From NCBI RefSeq assembly GCF_040549485.1, contig NZ_JBEPTK010000002.1, forward strand, positions 186,001-250,000: 64,000 nucleotides of DNA, written 5' to 3'. Positions 7,637-16,821 of the stretch are shown in pieces. The notes beneath the pieces were generated by a model, which worked only from the letters and a program-made list of their open reading frames with translations, did no database searches and was not told the origin of the DNA. Positions within the stretch are counted from its first letter, which is position 1, and each line of letters starts with the position of its first letter. Position numbers and translations under genes: made by a program. The DNA comes from Constrictibacter sp. MBR-5 (GTDB lineage Bacteria > Pseudomonadota > Alphaproteobacteria > JAJUGE01).

Positions 7637-8617
7637 TTACCCCGGCATGTAGGGCGCCAGATTGGCGCGGATGCGGTCCAGCACCGGCCTGCGGTCGGCG
7701 GGCACTTCGAAGGTGCGGCCGGTGATGCGCTCGAAGGCCTGGATGTAGGCGAGGGCGGCGCCGATGACCACGTCGTCCGGAATCGTCGGGATCGGGTCCT
7801 TGTAGGGGTTGCAGCGGGCGGAGACCCAGCTGCGCACATAGTCCTTGTCGAAGCTGTCGGGCCGCTCGCCGGCGGCGAAACGCGCATCGTAGGTTTCCAG
7901 GAACCACCAGCGGCTGCTGTCCGGCGTGTGGATCTCGTCGGCGATCATGATGCGGCCGGCCTCGTCGACGCCGAACTCGTATTTCGTATCGACCAGGATG
8001 AGACCGCGGTCGCGCGCCATCTCGCGGCCGCGGGCGAAGAGCGCCAGCGCCTTGGTGCAGACCTCGTCCCACTGGGCGGCGGAAAGCAGGCCGCGCGACA
8101 GGATCTGGGATGCGGTCAGCGGCTCGTCGTGGCCGCCGTGGAAGGCCTTGGTGGTTGGGGTGATCAGCGTCTCGGGCAGCTTCTGGTTGGGACGGAGGCC
8201 GTCGGGGAGGCGCGTGCCGTACATCTCGCGCGCGCCCGCCCTGTACATCGACAGGATCGAGGTCGACGTGGTGCCGGCGAGATAGTCGCGCACGACGATC
8301 TCGACCGGCAGGATCGTCAGCCGCTTGCAGACCAGGACGTTCGGGTCCGGATACTCGATGACGTGGTTGGGGCAGATGTCGGCCGTCTGGTCGAACCAGT
8401 GGCGCGCCGTCTGCGTCAGCACCTCGCCCTTGAAGGGCAGGGCGGTCAGGTTGATGTCGAAGGCGCTCAGGCGGTCGGTGGCGATAATGATGCGGCGGCC
8501 GTCGGGCAGGTCGTAATTCTCGCGCACCTTGCCCTGATAGTGGCCCGGCAGTTCCGGAATGGTCGCGTCGCGAAGTACGTGGTTGAGCCAGGGCCGCAGG
8601 GCCGCCGCGTCGATCAT
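7637..8617 (-). CDS. purC: Phosphoribosylaminoimidazole-succinocarboxamide synthase
   Basis: PurC joins aspartate to CAIR using ATP in de novo purine synthesis, giving SAICAR. The 326-aa protein shows the ATP-binding start [11 protein letters not shown], the first family signature around [13 protein letters not shown] (residues 105-120) and the second [20 protein letters not shown], followed by [13 protein letters not shown]. At 326 residues it is the long, eukaryote-ADE1-like form rather than the short bacterial form of about 240 aa; this form is known from some bacteria. The gene stands alone. The neighbouring short-chain dehydrogenase is 108 bases upstream on the same strand. Confidence 0.95.
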   Translation of the reverse strand: MIDAAALRPWLNHVLRDATIPELPGHYQGKVRENYDLPDGRRIIIATDRLSAFDINLTALPFKGEVLTQTARHWFDQTADICPNHVIEYPDPNVLVCKRLTILPVEIVVRDYLAGTTSTSILSMYRAGAREMYGTRLPDGLRPNQKLPETLITPTTKAFHGGHDEPLTASQILSRGLLSAAQWDEVCTKALALFARGREMARDRGLILVDTKYEFGVDEAGRIMIADEIHTPDSSRWWFLETYDARFAAGERPDSFDKDYVRSWVSARCNPYKDPIPTIPDDVVIGAALAYIQAFERITGRTFEVPADRRPVLDRIRANLAPYMPG

Positions 8618-8725
8618 GGTCCCACTCGCTTTTCGAGGGCCCCGGCCGGCAGCCGGGACCGATGGCGCGCAAGGTAGGACAGATCGCGGCGGTTGTCCGC
8701 CGCGACCGCAATGGATGACGTCCGC

Positions 8726-9499
8726 TCAGCTCACCGAGGCGCCGCCGCAGACGTTGAGGACCTGACCGGTGACGTAGCCGCCGGCCTGAGTGGAGAGGTA
8801 GACGGCCATGCCGGCGATTTCGTCCGGGTCGCCGATACGGCGCAGCGGCAGCGTGTTGTTGATCTTGTCGAGGCGCGCCGGGTCGGTCCACAGCGCCTTG
8901 GCGAAGTCTGTCTTGATCAGGCCGGGTGCGATGGCGTTCGCGCGGATGCCGTGCGGCCCGTACTCGACCGCGATGTTGCGGGCGATCTGGTGCTCGGCGA
9001 CCTTCGATACCGCATAGGCACCGAGCGCCACGTTGCCCTTCAGGCCGGCGATGCTGGCGATGATGGTGATCGTGCCGCCCTTGTTCTCGACCATGTTGGG
9101 CAGGACCATCTGGCACAGCCAGAAGGTGCTGCGCACGTTCGTCTCCATGATCTTGTCCCAGGCCTCGTCGGGAATGCCGGCGGAGGGGCCGTGATAGGGA
9201 TTCACGGCGGCGTTGGGCACGCAGATCGAGACCTTGCCCCACTTCTGCAGCGTCGTGTCGACCAGCTGCCGCAGCTGCTCCTTGTAATAGACGTGGCAGG
9301 GGACGGCCATCGCCTCGCCGCCGTTCTTCGCCCACTTCTCGTTGATCTCGGCCGCGACCGCGTCGCAGACGTCGGCCTTGCGGCTGGAGACGACGACCTT
9401 GGCGCCGGCCTCGGCCATGCGCGACGCGATCGCCTTGCCGATGCCCTTGGTCGAGCCGGTGACGATGGCGACCTGCCCGGTCAGATCGAAAAAGCCCAT
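8726..9499 (-). CDS. Short-chain dehydrogenase/reductase (SDR)
   Basis: The 257-aa product is a classical SDR: the NAD(P)-binding glycine motif TGSTKGIGKAIA near residue 15, an NAAVNP block in place of NNAG, the catalytic serine in IIASIAG, and the Y-x-x-x-K pair in GAYAVSK. The C-terminal RIGDPDEIAGMAVYLS and GQVLNVCGGAS are also typical. An AGGGAG ribosome site precedes the ATG at 9499. The substrate cannot be told; the pattern is closest to the FabG/glucose dehydrogenase-like acyl or sugar reductases. It is divergent from the LLM oxidoreductase. Confidence 0.9.
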   Translation of the reverse strand: MGFFDLTGQVAIVTGSTKGIGKAIASRMAEAGAKVVVSSRKADVCDAVAAEINEKWAKNGGEAMAVPCHVYYKEQLRQLVDTTLQKWGKVSICVPNAAVNPYHGPSAGIPDEAWDKIMETNVRSTFWLCQMVLPNMVENKGGTITIIASIAGLKGNVALGAYAVSKVAEHQIARNIAVEYGPHGIRANAIAPGLIKTDFAKALWTDPARLDKINNTLPLRRIGDPDEIAGMAVYLSTQAGGYVTGQVLNVCGGASVS

Positions 9500-9657
9500 T
9501 TTCTGTTCGCTCCCTTGGCGTTCCGAAACATGCCGGACACCCTACAGGAGCCGGCGGCGGCGGCAAGATTGCCCCGGATGCGCCGGCACGTTCGGGGCTG
9601 GCGGATGGGCGCGGTCCGGACTAATCCGTAGCGCAGACGCGACGAGGAGGGACGGAG

Positions 9658-10695
9658 ATGCGCATCAGCACGGGGCTGCCGCAGGGCGACCTGCGCAAGA
9701 CGGTGGAAGCGGCGAAGCGGATCGAGGCGGCCGGTTACGACGCCGTCGCGACCCAGGAGAACCGGCACGATCCCTTCCTGCCGCTCGCCGCGGCCGCCGT
9801 CTCGACCGAAAGGCTCGGCCTCGCCACCAGCGTCGCCATCGCCTTTCCGCGCAGCCCGATGGTCGTCGCCAACGCCTGCTGGGACCTGCAGGAGACCAGC
9901 CGGGGCCGGTTCACGCTCGGCCTCGGCAGCCAGGTGAAAGGCCACAACGAGCGCCGCTTCGGCATCCCCTGGTCGCCCCCTGCGCCGCGCATGAAGGAAT
10001 ATGTCGAGGCGCTGCGCGCGATCTGGACCTGCTGGCGCACCGGCGGCGAGCTGAACTACCAGGGCGAGCATTATCGCTTCTCGCTGATGACGCCGGGCTT
10101 CGTGCCGCCGGGCAGCGGCCAGCCGCCGATCCCGGTGACCATCGCGGCGGTCAACCCGGCGATGCTGCGCGTCGCAGGACACGTCTGCGACGGCGTGCGC
10201 CTGCACCCCTTCTGCACCCGGCGCTATGCCGAGGAGGTGGTGATGCCGCAGATCGCCGAGGGCATGCGCCGCGGCAGCCGCGAGCGGAAGAACTTCGAGG
10301 TGTCGGGCGGCGGCTACATCGTGACCGGGCCGGACGAGGCGAGCCTGCGCGCGGGCATCGAGTTCGTGCGCTACCGCATCGCCTTCTACGGCTCGACGCG
10401 GCTCTACTGGCCGGTGCTCGAACTGCACGGCTTCCACGACCTCTGCCGCACGCTCAACCGCATGGTGGCGGCCGGCCAGTGGGACAGGATCGCGGCCGAG
10501 GTGCCGGACGAGGCGGTCGAACTGTTCGCCGCGATCGGCACCTACGACGGCATCGTTTCGGCGATCGAGAAGCGCTTCGGCGGGATCTGCGACGTGGTCT
10601 CCAGCAACGTGCCCGACGAGACGCCGATGCCGCCGGGCCTGCTCCAGGACGTCCGCAGGATCGCGACCCCGTTCGAGGGGTTTGCGGCGGGGTGA
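9658..10695 (+). CDS. LLM-class flavin oxidoreductase (TIGR03617-like)
   Basis: The 345-aa protein is a luciferase-like TIM barrel: MRISTGLPQGDLRKTVEAAK start, GLATSVAIAFPRSPMVVANA strand pair, the flavin-site block FTLGLGSQVKGHNERRFG (residues 84-101) and a C-terminal region around YDGIVSAIEKRFGG. It resembles the MSMEG_2256-type 'F420-dependent oxidoreductase' subfamily. Whether the cofactor is F420 or FMN cannot be seen, and alphaproteobacteria usually lack F420, so FMN is more likely here. A strong GAGGAGGGACGGAG ribosome site precedes the ATG. It is monocistronic, with a possible role in monooxygenation of xenobiotics or sulfonates. Confidence 0.82.
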   Translation: MRISTGLPQGDLRKTVEAAKRIEAAGYDAVATQENRHDPFLPLAAAAVSTERLGLATSVAIAFPRSPMVVANACWDLQETSRGRFTLGLGSQVKGHNERRFGIPWSPPAPRMKEYVEALRAIWTCWRTGGELNYQGEHYRFSLMTPGFVPPGSGQPPIPVTIAAVNPAMLRVAGHVCDGVRLHPFCTRRYAEEVVMPQIAEGMRRGSRERKNFEVSGGGYIVTGPDEASLRAGIEFVRYRIAFYGSTRLYWPVLELHGFHDLCRTLNRMVAAGQWDRIAAEVPDEAVELFAAIGTYDGIVSAIEKRFGGICDVVSSNVPDETPMPPGLLQDVRRIATPFEGFAAG

Positions 10696-10822
10696 GGGAC
10701 GCCTCGCGCTCGTTGCACGGTAAATAGACGATCGCGCGATTACTTGGCGATTAAATGGTCTGTTGCGCGTTTCGACGCCGCGACGCTGCCCGTTAACAGT
10801 GCCGCCGCCGACCCTCCCCTCC

Positions 10823-10839
10823 TTGGCACGGCGATTGCT
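10823..10839 (+). promoter_or_regulatory. Sigma-54 (RpoN) promoter of the nitrogen-scavenging operon
   Basis: The sequence TTGGCACGGCGATTGCT matches the -24/-12 consensus TGGCAC-N5-TTGC exactly, with ten bases between the invariant GG and GC. It lies about 55 bases before the ABC ATPase start, in the 197-base gap after the LLM gene, and points into the operon. Upstream, 10,731-10,753 holds a small palindrome (ATCGCGCGAT) and a repeated GCGATTA that could bind an activator. Sigma-54 promoters need an NtrC-type activator, which fits a nitrogen-limitation response. Confidence 0.8.
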
Positions 10840-10892
10840 GCCCTGATCGGCAAACGCGGTTTCGCAGCCGCCGCAGCGCCGGTCGGGGGGCG

Positions 10893-12047
10893 ATGGCTAC
10901 AGGGGCACAGGTCGAGCTGATCTCGGTCGCCAAGCGATACGGTACGACGCTCGCCGTCGACCATATCGATCTGAAGGTGCCCGCGGGCAGCTATTGCTGC
11001 CTGCTCGGGCCGTCCGGCTGCGGCAAGACGTCGACGCTGCGGATGATCGCCGGCCACGAGGAGGCCAGCGACGGCGACATCCTGATCGGCAGCCAGCAGG
11101 TGAACGACCTGCCGCCGGCCAGGCGCCAGACGGCGATGATGTTCCAGAGCTATGCGCTCTTCCCGCACCTCGACTGCATCGACAACGTCGCCTTCAGCCT
11201 GAAGATGCGCGGCGTCTCGAAGGTCGAGCGGCGCGAGAAGGCGGCCGAGCAGCTGAAGCTGGTCCACATGGACGCCTACGGCGCGCGCCTGCCGGCGCAG
11301 CTGTCGGGCGGGCAGCAGCAGCGCGTGGCGCTCGCCCGCGCATTGGTCACCAGCCCCGGCGTGCTGCTGCTCGACGAGCCACTGTCGGCGCTCGATCCCT
11401 TCCTGCGCGGCCGCATGCGCGAGGAGCTGAAGCGGCTCCAGACCGAACTCGGCATCACCTTCATCCACGTCACCCACAGCCAGGAGGAGGCGATGGCGCT
11501 CGCCGACCTCGCCGTGGTGATGAAGGACGGCCGGATCGAGCAGCAGGGCCATCCGCGCCACCTGTTCGACCGCCCGGCGACGGCGTTCGTCGCCCGCTTC
11601 ATCGGCGGCCACAACGTCATGGCGGGCACGGTCGAGGGCGCGCAGGGCGCGGGACTGGTGGCGCGGTCGCCGGCCGGCCGGTTCGTGCTGCCGCTGACGG
11701 CGGCGTCGGGCGCGGGATCGGTGGCGGCCTTCTCGGTGCGACGCGACCGGATCTCCGTAGGCCCGGCGACGCGGCTTCGCCCGGTCGGCGGCACCGCCCA
11801 GGAGGGCCGCTCGGAGATCGCCGGGACGGTCGCCTCGGTGCAGTACCAGGGGACCTATGTCGAGGTGCGGCTCGACTGTCCCGGCGTGGACGAGTTCATC
11901 GCGGTCGTCCCGGACGGCGCCTTCTACGCCCGGCCGCTGACGCCGGGACAGGAGGCGGTCGCGTCGTGGGCGATCGAGGACGTGTGCGTGCTGGGACAAT
12001 CCGGCGACGCGGAAACGAGCATGCGGAAAGGGAGCGCAGCACTATGA
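10893..12047 (+). CDS. ABC transporter ATP-binding protein (PotA-type)
   Basis: The 384-aa ATPase has Walker A GPSGCGKTS (about residues 39-47), Q-loop MMFQSYALFPH, signature LSGGQQQRV, Walker B VLLLDEPLSALD and H-loop THSQEEAM. A C-terminal TOBE regulatory domain follows, from about residue 245. This is the architecture of spermidine/putrescine, opine and related importers. It is the first gene of the operon behind the sigma-54 promoter, and its stop overlaps the next start as ATGA. With the neighbouring binding protein and two permeases it forms a complete importer, likely for an N-rich small molecule such as a hydantoin or ureide (inferred from operon content). Confidence 0.95.
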   Translation: MATGAQVELISVAKRYGTTLAVDHIDLKVPAGSYCCLLGPSGCGKTSTLRMIAGHEEASDGDILIGSQQVNDLPPARRQTAMMFQSYALFPHLDCIDNVAFSLKMRGVSKVERREKAAEQLKLVHMDAYGARLPAQLSGGQQQRVALARALVTSPGVLLLDEPLSALDPFLRGRMREELKRLQTELGITFIHVTHSQEEAMALADLAVVMKDGRIEQQGHPRHLFDRPATAFVARFIGGHNVMAGTVEGAQGAGLVARSPAGRFVLPLTAASGAGSVAAFSVRRDRISVGPATRLRPVGGTAQEGRSEIAGTVASVQYQGTYVEVRLDCPGVDEFIAVVPDGAFYARPLTPGQEAVASWAIEDVCVLGQSGDAETSMRKGSAAL

Positions 12048-13342
12048 CCGACGATACCAAGAAGACCCCCGGCACCTACAGCCGGCGCAGCCTGCTGAAG
12101 ACGGCGGCGACGGCCGCCGCCGCGGGTGCCGTGGCGCCCTATGTCGTGACCGGTTTCCCGGCGGTGCATGCGGCCGATCCGGTGACGCTGCGCATCGCCG
12201 GCACCGGCGTGAACGCCTTCAACGAGCTGGCGCAGAAGGCCAAGGAGGACCTGGGCTTCAACATCCAGTACATCACGCTGACCTCGGACGACGTGGTGAA
12301 GCGCGCGGTCACGCAGCCCAACTCGTTCGACATGCTCGACAGCGAGTACTGGATGCTCGCCAAGATCGTGCCCAGCGGCAACCTGCTCGGCATGGACGTC
12401 AAGAAGATCAAGGCCTACGACAAGATCGTGCCGATCTTCACGAAGGGGACGCTGCCGAACGGCAAGGCGATGAGCCGCCAGGGCACGGCACCGATCAAGG
12501 TCGCCTACCTGGAGGAGCAGAAGTCGAAGAAGTTCGCGGCCGAGCCGAGCCAGTGGATGACGGTGATTCCGACCGTCTACAACGCCGACACGCTCGGCAT
12601 CCGGCCCGACCTGATCAAGCGGCCGATCACCACCTGGGCCGACCTGCTGAGCTCCGAGTTCAAGGGCAAGTCGGCGATCCTCAACATCCCGTCGATCGGC
12701 ATCATGGACGCCGCCATGGTCTGCGAGGCGATGGGCGAGGTGACGTACGGCGACAAGGGCAACATGACGAAGGAGGAGATCGACAAGACGATCGCCGTCC
12801 TGACCCAGGCCAAGAAGGACGGCCAGTTCCGCGCCTTCTGGAAGGAGTTCAACGAGAGCGTCAACCTGATGACCTCGGGCGAGGTGGTGATCCAGTCGAT
12901 GTGGTCGCCGGCCGTCACCGCCGTGCGGCAGCGCGGCGTGCCCTGCGTCTACCAGCCGCTGAAGGAGGGCTATCGCGCCTGGGCGTCCGGTCTCGGCCTG
13001 CCGTCGCACCTCTCCGGCAAGCAGCTCGACGCCGCCTACGAGTTCATCAACTGGTACCTGTCCGGCTGGGCCGGCGCCTTCCTGAACCGCCAGGGCTACT
13101 ACACCGCGGTGCTCGAGACGGCGCAGGCGAACATGTCGGCGAACGAGTGGAACTACTGGATGGAGGGCAAGCCGGCGGCGGAGGCCATCGTCAGCCCGAC
13201 CGGCCAGAAGATCGAGGATCCGGGCGCGGTCCGCGACGGCGGTTCCTACTGGGACCGGATGGGCAACGTCACGGTCTGGAACGCGGTGATGGACGAGGAC
13301 CGCTACATGGTCCGCAAGTGGAACGAGTTCATCGCGGCGTAG
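12044..13342 (+). CDS. ABC transporter substrate-binding protein (PotD/SBP type), Tat-exported
   Basis: The 432-aa precursor begins with a Tat-type signal: SRRSLLKTAATAAAAGAVAP around residues 12-31, with cleavage likely after VHA near residue 42. The mature part has the type II periplasmic binding fold seen in spermidine/putrescine-like receptors, including TTWADLLSSEFKGKSAI and a C-terminal segment of paired aromatic residues (YEFINWYLSGW). It is translationally coupled to the ATPase (ATGA overlap). Tat export of a receptor is not unusual in alphaproteobacteria. The ligand is not deducible from sequence; context points to a ureide or hydantoin-like compound. Confidence 0.93.
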   Translation: MTDDTKKTPGTYSRRSLLKTAATAAAAGAVAPYVVTGFPAVHAADPVTLRIAGTGVNAFNELAQKAKEDLGFNIQYITLTSDDVVKRAVTQPNSFDMLDSEYWMLAKIVPSGNLLGMDVKKIKAYDKIVPIFTKGTLPNGKAMSRQGTAPIKVAYLEEQKSKKFAAEPSQWMTVIPTVYNADTLGIRPDLIKRPITTWADLLSSEFKGKSAILNIPSIGIMDAAMVCEAMGEVTYGDKGNMTKEEIDKTIAVLTQAKKDGQFRAFWKEFNESVNLMTSGEVVIQSMWSPAVTAVRQRGVPCVYQPLKEGYRAWASGLGLPSHLSGKQLDAAYEFINWYLSGWAGAFLNRQGYYTAVLETAQANMSANEWNYWMEGKPAAEAIVSPTGQKIEDPGAVRDGGSYWDRMGNVTVWNAVMDEDRYMVRKWNEFIAA

Positions 13343-13363
13343 GGCTGCTCCCTCATCCTCCCT

Positions 13364-13447
13364 GTCATGCCCGGGCTCGACCCGGGCACCCAGGGCCCCA
13401 GCACCAGTGCGACCGCCCTGGGTTGCCGAGTCAAGCCCGGCAATGAC
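13364..13447. repeat. Imperfect palindromic intergenic repeat inside the transport operon
   Basis: Two arms of about 32 bases face each other: the left arm starts GTCATGCCCGGGCTCGACC and ends CACCCAGGG; the right arm, read on the other strand, starts GTCATTGCCGGGCTTGACT and ends ACCCAGGG. A long hairpin can form in the mRNA between the binding-protein stop and the first permease start. Elements with this sequence style are scattered through many alphaproteobacterial genomes. Its position after the receptor gene resembles the REP element after E. coli malE, which keeps receptor mRNA more abundant than permease mRNA. Confidence 0.8.
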
Positions 13448-13468
13448 AGTCTCAGGTGATCAACCGGC

Positions 13469-14320
13469 ATGACCCGCACCGCGACCTCCTACCTGCAGGC
13501 GCTGCCGCTGGCGGCGACGTTCCTGCTGTTCTTCGTCCTGCCGATCGGGCTGGTCGCGGTGGTCAGCTTCTTCGACTACCAGACCTACGACATCCTGATC
13601 CCGGACTTTACGTTCCAGAACTATCAGGACGTCTTCTCGTCGGCGGTCACCTACAACACCTATGTCATCACGCTGCGCTTCTGCCTCGTCGTCTGGGCGA
13701 TAACCCTCTGTCTCGGCTTCACGATCGCCTATTTCCTCGCGTTCCACGTGAGGTCGACGACGTGGCAGATCGTGCTGTTCCTGCTGTGCACGATCCCGTT
13801 CTGGACGTCGAACGTGATCCGCATGATCGCGTGGATCCCGCTGCTCGGCCGCAACGGCCTGGTCAATGACGGGCTGCTGGCGCTGGGGCTCGTCGAGGAG
13901 CGGCAGGAATGGCTGCTCTACTCCGAGTTCGCCGTCATCCTGGGCTATGTGCACCTCTACACGCTGTTCATGATCGTGCCGATCTTCAATTCGATGATGC
14001 GCATCGACCGCCGGCTGCTGGAGGCGGCGCGCGACGCCGGCGCCACCGGGTTCCAGACGCTGGTCAACATCGTCCTGCCGCTGTGCAAGCCGGGCATCGC
14101 CATCGGCTCGATCTTCGTTGTGGCCATCGTCATGGGCGACTTCATCACGGTGAACGTGCTGGGCGGCGGCCAGATCGCGTCGGTGGGCAAGGCGATCGCG
14201 ACCGAACTGTCCTACCTGCAGTTCCCGCCGGCGGCCGCCAGCGCGGTGGTGCTGGTGGCGATCACGATCGTGATGATCATCGGCCTGATGCGGATCGTCG
14301 ACATCCGCAAGGAGCTCTGA
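13469..14320 (+). CDS. ABC transporter permease (PotB-type)
   Basis: The 283-aa polytopic protein has about six membrane helices and the cytoplasmic EAA loop that docks on the ATPase: LEAARDAGATGFQTLVNIVLPLCKPG (residues roughly 188-213; key residues E, A, A and the later G). It follows the palindromic repeat and ends one base before the second permease gene. It belongs to the PotB/CysTW permease family (MetI-like fold). With the second permease it forms the heterodimeric channel of the importer. Confidence 0.94.
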   Translation: MTRTATSYLQALPLAATFLLFFVLPIGLVAVVSFFDYQTYDILIPDFTFQNYQDVFSSAVTYNTYVITLRFCLVVWAITLCLGFTIAYFLAFHVRSTTWQIVLFLLCTIPFWTSNVIRMIAWIPLLGRNGLVNDGLLALGLVEERQEWLLYSEFAVILGYVHLYTLFMIVPIFNSMMRIDRRLLEAARDAGATGFQTLVNIVLPLCKPGIAIGSIFVVAIVMGDFITVNVLGGGQIASVGKAIATELSYLQFPPAAASAVVLVAITIVMIIGLMRIVDIRKEL

Positions 14321-14321
14321 G

Positions 14322-15158
14322 ATGGGCGCGCGTCCGCGATCCTTTTACGTGCTGGCGGCGGTCTTCGGCCTGTTCGTGCTGTTCCTCTACGGGCCGGTGC
14401 TGACCATCCTGATCCTGTCGTTCCAGGGACCCGGCGGCGGCCTGACCTTCCCGATGCGCGGCGTGTCGCTGCACTGGTTCCGCGACCTGTTCGGGCCGCA
14501 GTCGATCGGCGACATCTGGGGCGCGTTCGACCGGTCGCTCTATCTGGGCCTGATGGTCATGGTGCTGACCGTCGCCTTCGCCTTCCTGGCGGGGCTCGCC
14601 TTCCGGCGGCGGTTCAAGGGGGCGACGCTGCTGTTCTACATCGCCGTCGCCAGCCTGATCATGCCGTCGGTGGTGGTCAGCCTGGGCATCGGCGCCGGCT
14701 TCGAGCTGCTCGGCATCGAGCGCACCTGGTACACCTCGGCGCTGGGGGCGCACCTGACCTGGACGCTGCCGTTCGGCCTGTTGATCATGTTCGCCGTCTT
14801 CAACCGTTTCGATCCCAGCTACGAGGAGGCGGCGCGCGACCTGGGCGCGTCGGACTACCAGACGATCCGCAGCGTGGTGATCCCGATCGTCGCCCCCAGC
14901 CTGATCGGCGTGGCGCTGTTCGGCTTCACCCTGTCCTACGACGAGCTGGCGCGGACGTCGCAGGCGTCGGGCAGCCTGAACACGCTGCCGCTGGAACTCC
15001 AGGCGCTGCAGACCAACGCGTCGACGCCGAACATCTACGCGCTCGGCACCCTGACCACAGCTCTGTCCTTCTCGGTGATCGCAATCGCGCTTACCGTCTT
15101 CCTGATACTGCAGCGGCGCCGGGCGCGGCTCGGCTCCGACGCCGGCAAGGGAGTGTGA
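14322..15158 (+). CDS. ABC transporter permease (PotC-type)
   Basis: The 278-aa permease has six predicted helices and its own EAA loop (YEEAARDLGASDYQTI followed by a conserved G). Its start sits one base after the stop of the first permease, and its stop is one base before the racemase start, so the genes are tightly coupled. It is the second membrane subunit of the importer encoded at 10,893-15,158. Confidence 0.94.
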   Translation: MGARPRSFYVLAAVFGLFVLFLYGPVLTILILSFQGPGGGLTFPMRGVSLHWFRDLFGPQSIGDIWGAFDRSLYLGLMVMVLTVAFAFLAGLAFRRRFKGATLLFYIAVASLIMPSVVVSLGIGAGFELLGIERTWYTSALGAHLTWTLPFGLLIMFAVFNRFDPSYEEAARDLGASDYQTIRSVVIPIVAPSLIGVALFGFTLSYDELARTSQASGSLNTLPLELQALQTNASTPNIYALGTLTTALSFSVIAIALTVFLILQRRRARLGSDAGKGV

Positions 15159-15159
15159 G

Positions 15160-15894
15160 ATGCGCCTGCTCGTCATCAATCCGAACACCACCGCCTCGAT
15201 GACCCGCAAGATCGGCGAGGCGGCGAAGGCCGTCGCGTCGCCGTCGACCGAGGTCACGGCGGTCAACCCGGCGCACGGCCCGGTCAGCATCGAGGGCTTC
15301 TACGACGAGGCCTTCTGCGTGCCGGGCCTGCTGGAGGAGGTCCGCAAGGGCGTCGACGAAGGCTATGACGGATTTCTGGTCGCCTGCTTCGGCGATCCCG
15401 GCCTGGACGCCTGCCGCGAGATCTCGACAGCGCCGGTGATCGGCATCTGCGAGGCGGCGATGCACGTGGCCTCGCTGGTCGCGCACCGCTTCACCGTGGT
15501 GACGACGAACCACCGTTCGGTGCCGCGCATCGGCGAACTGGCGCACCGCTACGGCGTCGAGCGGCGCTGCCATCTCCAGGCCGCCGGCGTGACCGTGCTG
15601 TCGCTCGAGGAGCCGGGTTCCGAAGCCCAGACGAAGGTCGAGGCGATGGCCCGCCGGGCGGTGCAGGAGGAGGGGGCCGAGGCGGTGCTGCTGGGCTGTG
15701 CCGGCATGGCCGACCTGTCGGCGCGCCTGTCCGAGCGGCTCGGCGTGCCCTGCATCGACGGTGTCGCCGCCGGGACGAAACTGCTGGAGGCGCTGGTCGG
15801 CCTCGGCGTGAAGACGAGCAAGGCGCTGGCCTATTCGCCGCCCTTCGCCAAGCCCTATGCCGGCATGTTCGCGCCCTACGCGCCGAAGGGGTGA
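15160..15894 (+). CDS. Aspartate/glutamate/hydantoin racemase family protein (hydantoin or allantoin racemase)
   Basis: The 244-aa protein starts MRLLVINPNTTASMT, the hallmark of the hydantoin racemase branch of the Asp/Glu racemase superfamily. Both catalytic cysteines are in place: one in LVACFGDPG (near residue 75) and one in VLLGCAGM (near residue 184). The family racemises 5-substituted hydantoins and includes allantoin racemase (HpxA of Klebsiella). Directly followed four bases later by puuE-type allantoinase, it most plausibly converts R- to S-allantoin or a similar hydantoin so that a stereospecific ring-opening enzyme can act. Confidence 0.88.
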   Translation: MRLLVINPNTTASMTRKIGEAAKAVASPSTEVTAVNPAHGPVSIEGFYDEAFCVPGLLEEVRKGVDEGYDGFLVACFGDPGLDACREISTAPVIGICEAAMHVASLVAHRFTVVTTNHRSVPRIGELAHRYGVERRCHLQAAGVTVLSLEEPGSEAQTKVEAMARRAVQEEGAEAVLLGCAGMADLSARLSERLGVPCIDGVAAGTKLLEALVGLGVKTSKALAYSPPFAKPYAGMFAPYAPKG

Positions 15895-15898
15895 TCCC

Positions 15899-16819
15899 AT
15901 GACCGAGAAGACCTATCCGCGCGACATGCGCGGCTACGGCGCCGTACCGCCCGATCCGAAATGGCCGGGCGGCGCGCGCATCGCGGTGCAGTTCGTCATG
16001 AACTACGAGGAGGGCGGCGAGAACACGATCCTGCACGGCGATCCGGCCTCCGAGGCGTTCCTGTCGGAGATCGTCGGCGCCGCGGCCCTGCCGGGCGTGC
16101 GGCACATGAACATGGAGTCGATCTACGAATATGGCAGCCGCGTCGGCTTCTGGCGGCTGCACCGCATGTTCACCGAGCGCAGGCTGCCGCTGACCGTGTT
16201 CGCCGTCGGCATGGCGATGCTGCGCAACCCCGAGGCTGCGGCGGCGATGGTCGCGGCCGGCTGGGAGGTGGCGAGCCACGGCTGGCGCTGGATCGACTAT
16301 CAGCATGTCGGCGAGGCGGCCGAGCGCGAGCACATGCAGCTCGCCATCGATGCCATCGTGAAGACGACCGGTGCGGCGCCGGTCGGCTGGTACACCGGCC
16401 GGAGCAGCCCGAACACGCGGCGCCTCGTCGTGGAGAACGGAAGTTTTCTTTATGAAGCTGACTCTTACGCGGACGAGTTACCATACTGGTCGAGCGAATA
16501 CGGCAGGCCGCAGCTGATCGTGCCCTACACGCTGGACGCCAACGACATGCGCTTCGCGGTGGCCCAGGGGTTCAACAGCGGCGACCAGTTCTTCGCCTAC
16601 CTGCAGGACACGTTCGACGTGCTCTACGCCGAGGGAGCGACGGCGCCGAAGATGATGTCGGTCGGACTGCACTGCCGGCTCGTCGGGCGGCCGGGGCGGG
16701 CCGCGGCGCTGGCGCGGTTCCTCGACTATATCGCCCAGCACGACCGGGTGTGGGTGGCGACGCGGGCGGACATCGCGCGGCACTGGATCGCCACGCACCC
16801 GCACGGCGCGGGGGGCTGA
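15899..16819 (+). CDS. puuE: Allantoinase of the PuuE (polysaccharide deacetylase-like) type
   Basis: The 306-aa protein follows the PuuE pattern closely: YPRDMRGYG start, FVMNYEEGGENTILHGD, HMNMESIYEYGSR, GWYTGRSSPNTRRLV, DSYADELPYW and FNSGDQFFAYL. PuuE has a NodB-like barrel and hydrolyses (S)-allantoin to allantoate without the metal centre of classical AllB. It lies four bases after the racemase and two bases before the GNAT gene. Allantoin is a product of purine breakdown, so this ties the operon to ureide use; the true substrate could be a related hydantoin. The start at 15,899 was chosen from the conserved N-terminus. Confidence 0.9.
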   Translation: MTEKTYPRDMRGYGAVPPDPKWPGGARIAVQFVMNYEEGGENTILHGDPASEAFLSEIVGAAALPGVRHMNMESIYEYGSRVGFWRLHRMFTERRLPLTVFAVGMAMLRNPEAAAAMVAAGWEVASHGWRWIDYQHVGEAAEREHMQLAIDAIVKTTGAAPVGWYTGRSSPNTRRLVVENGSFLYEADSYADELPYWSSEYGRPQLIVPYTLDANDMRFAVAQGFNSGDQFFAYLQDTFDVLYAEGATAPKMMSVGLHCRLVGRPGRAAALARFLDYIAQHDRVWVATRADIARHWIATHPHGAGG

Positions 16820-16821
16820 TC

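Noticed and set aside
7443-9566. 707-codon minus-strand frame across purC and the SDR
   Set aside because: Shadow of the purC and SDR genes in another frame; Arg/His/Pro-rich composition typical of high-GC antisense frames.
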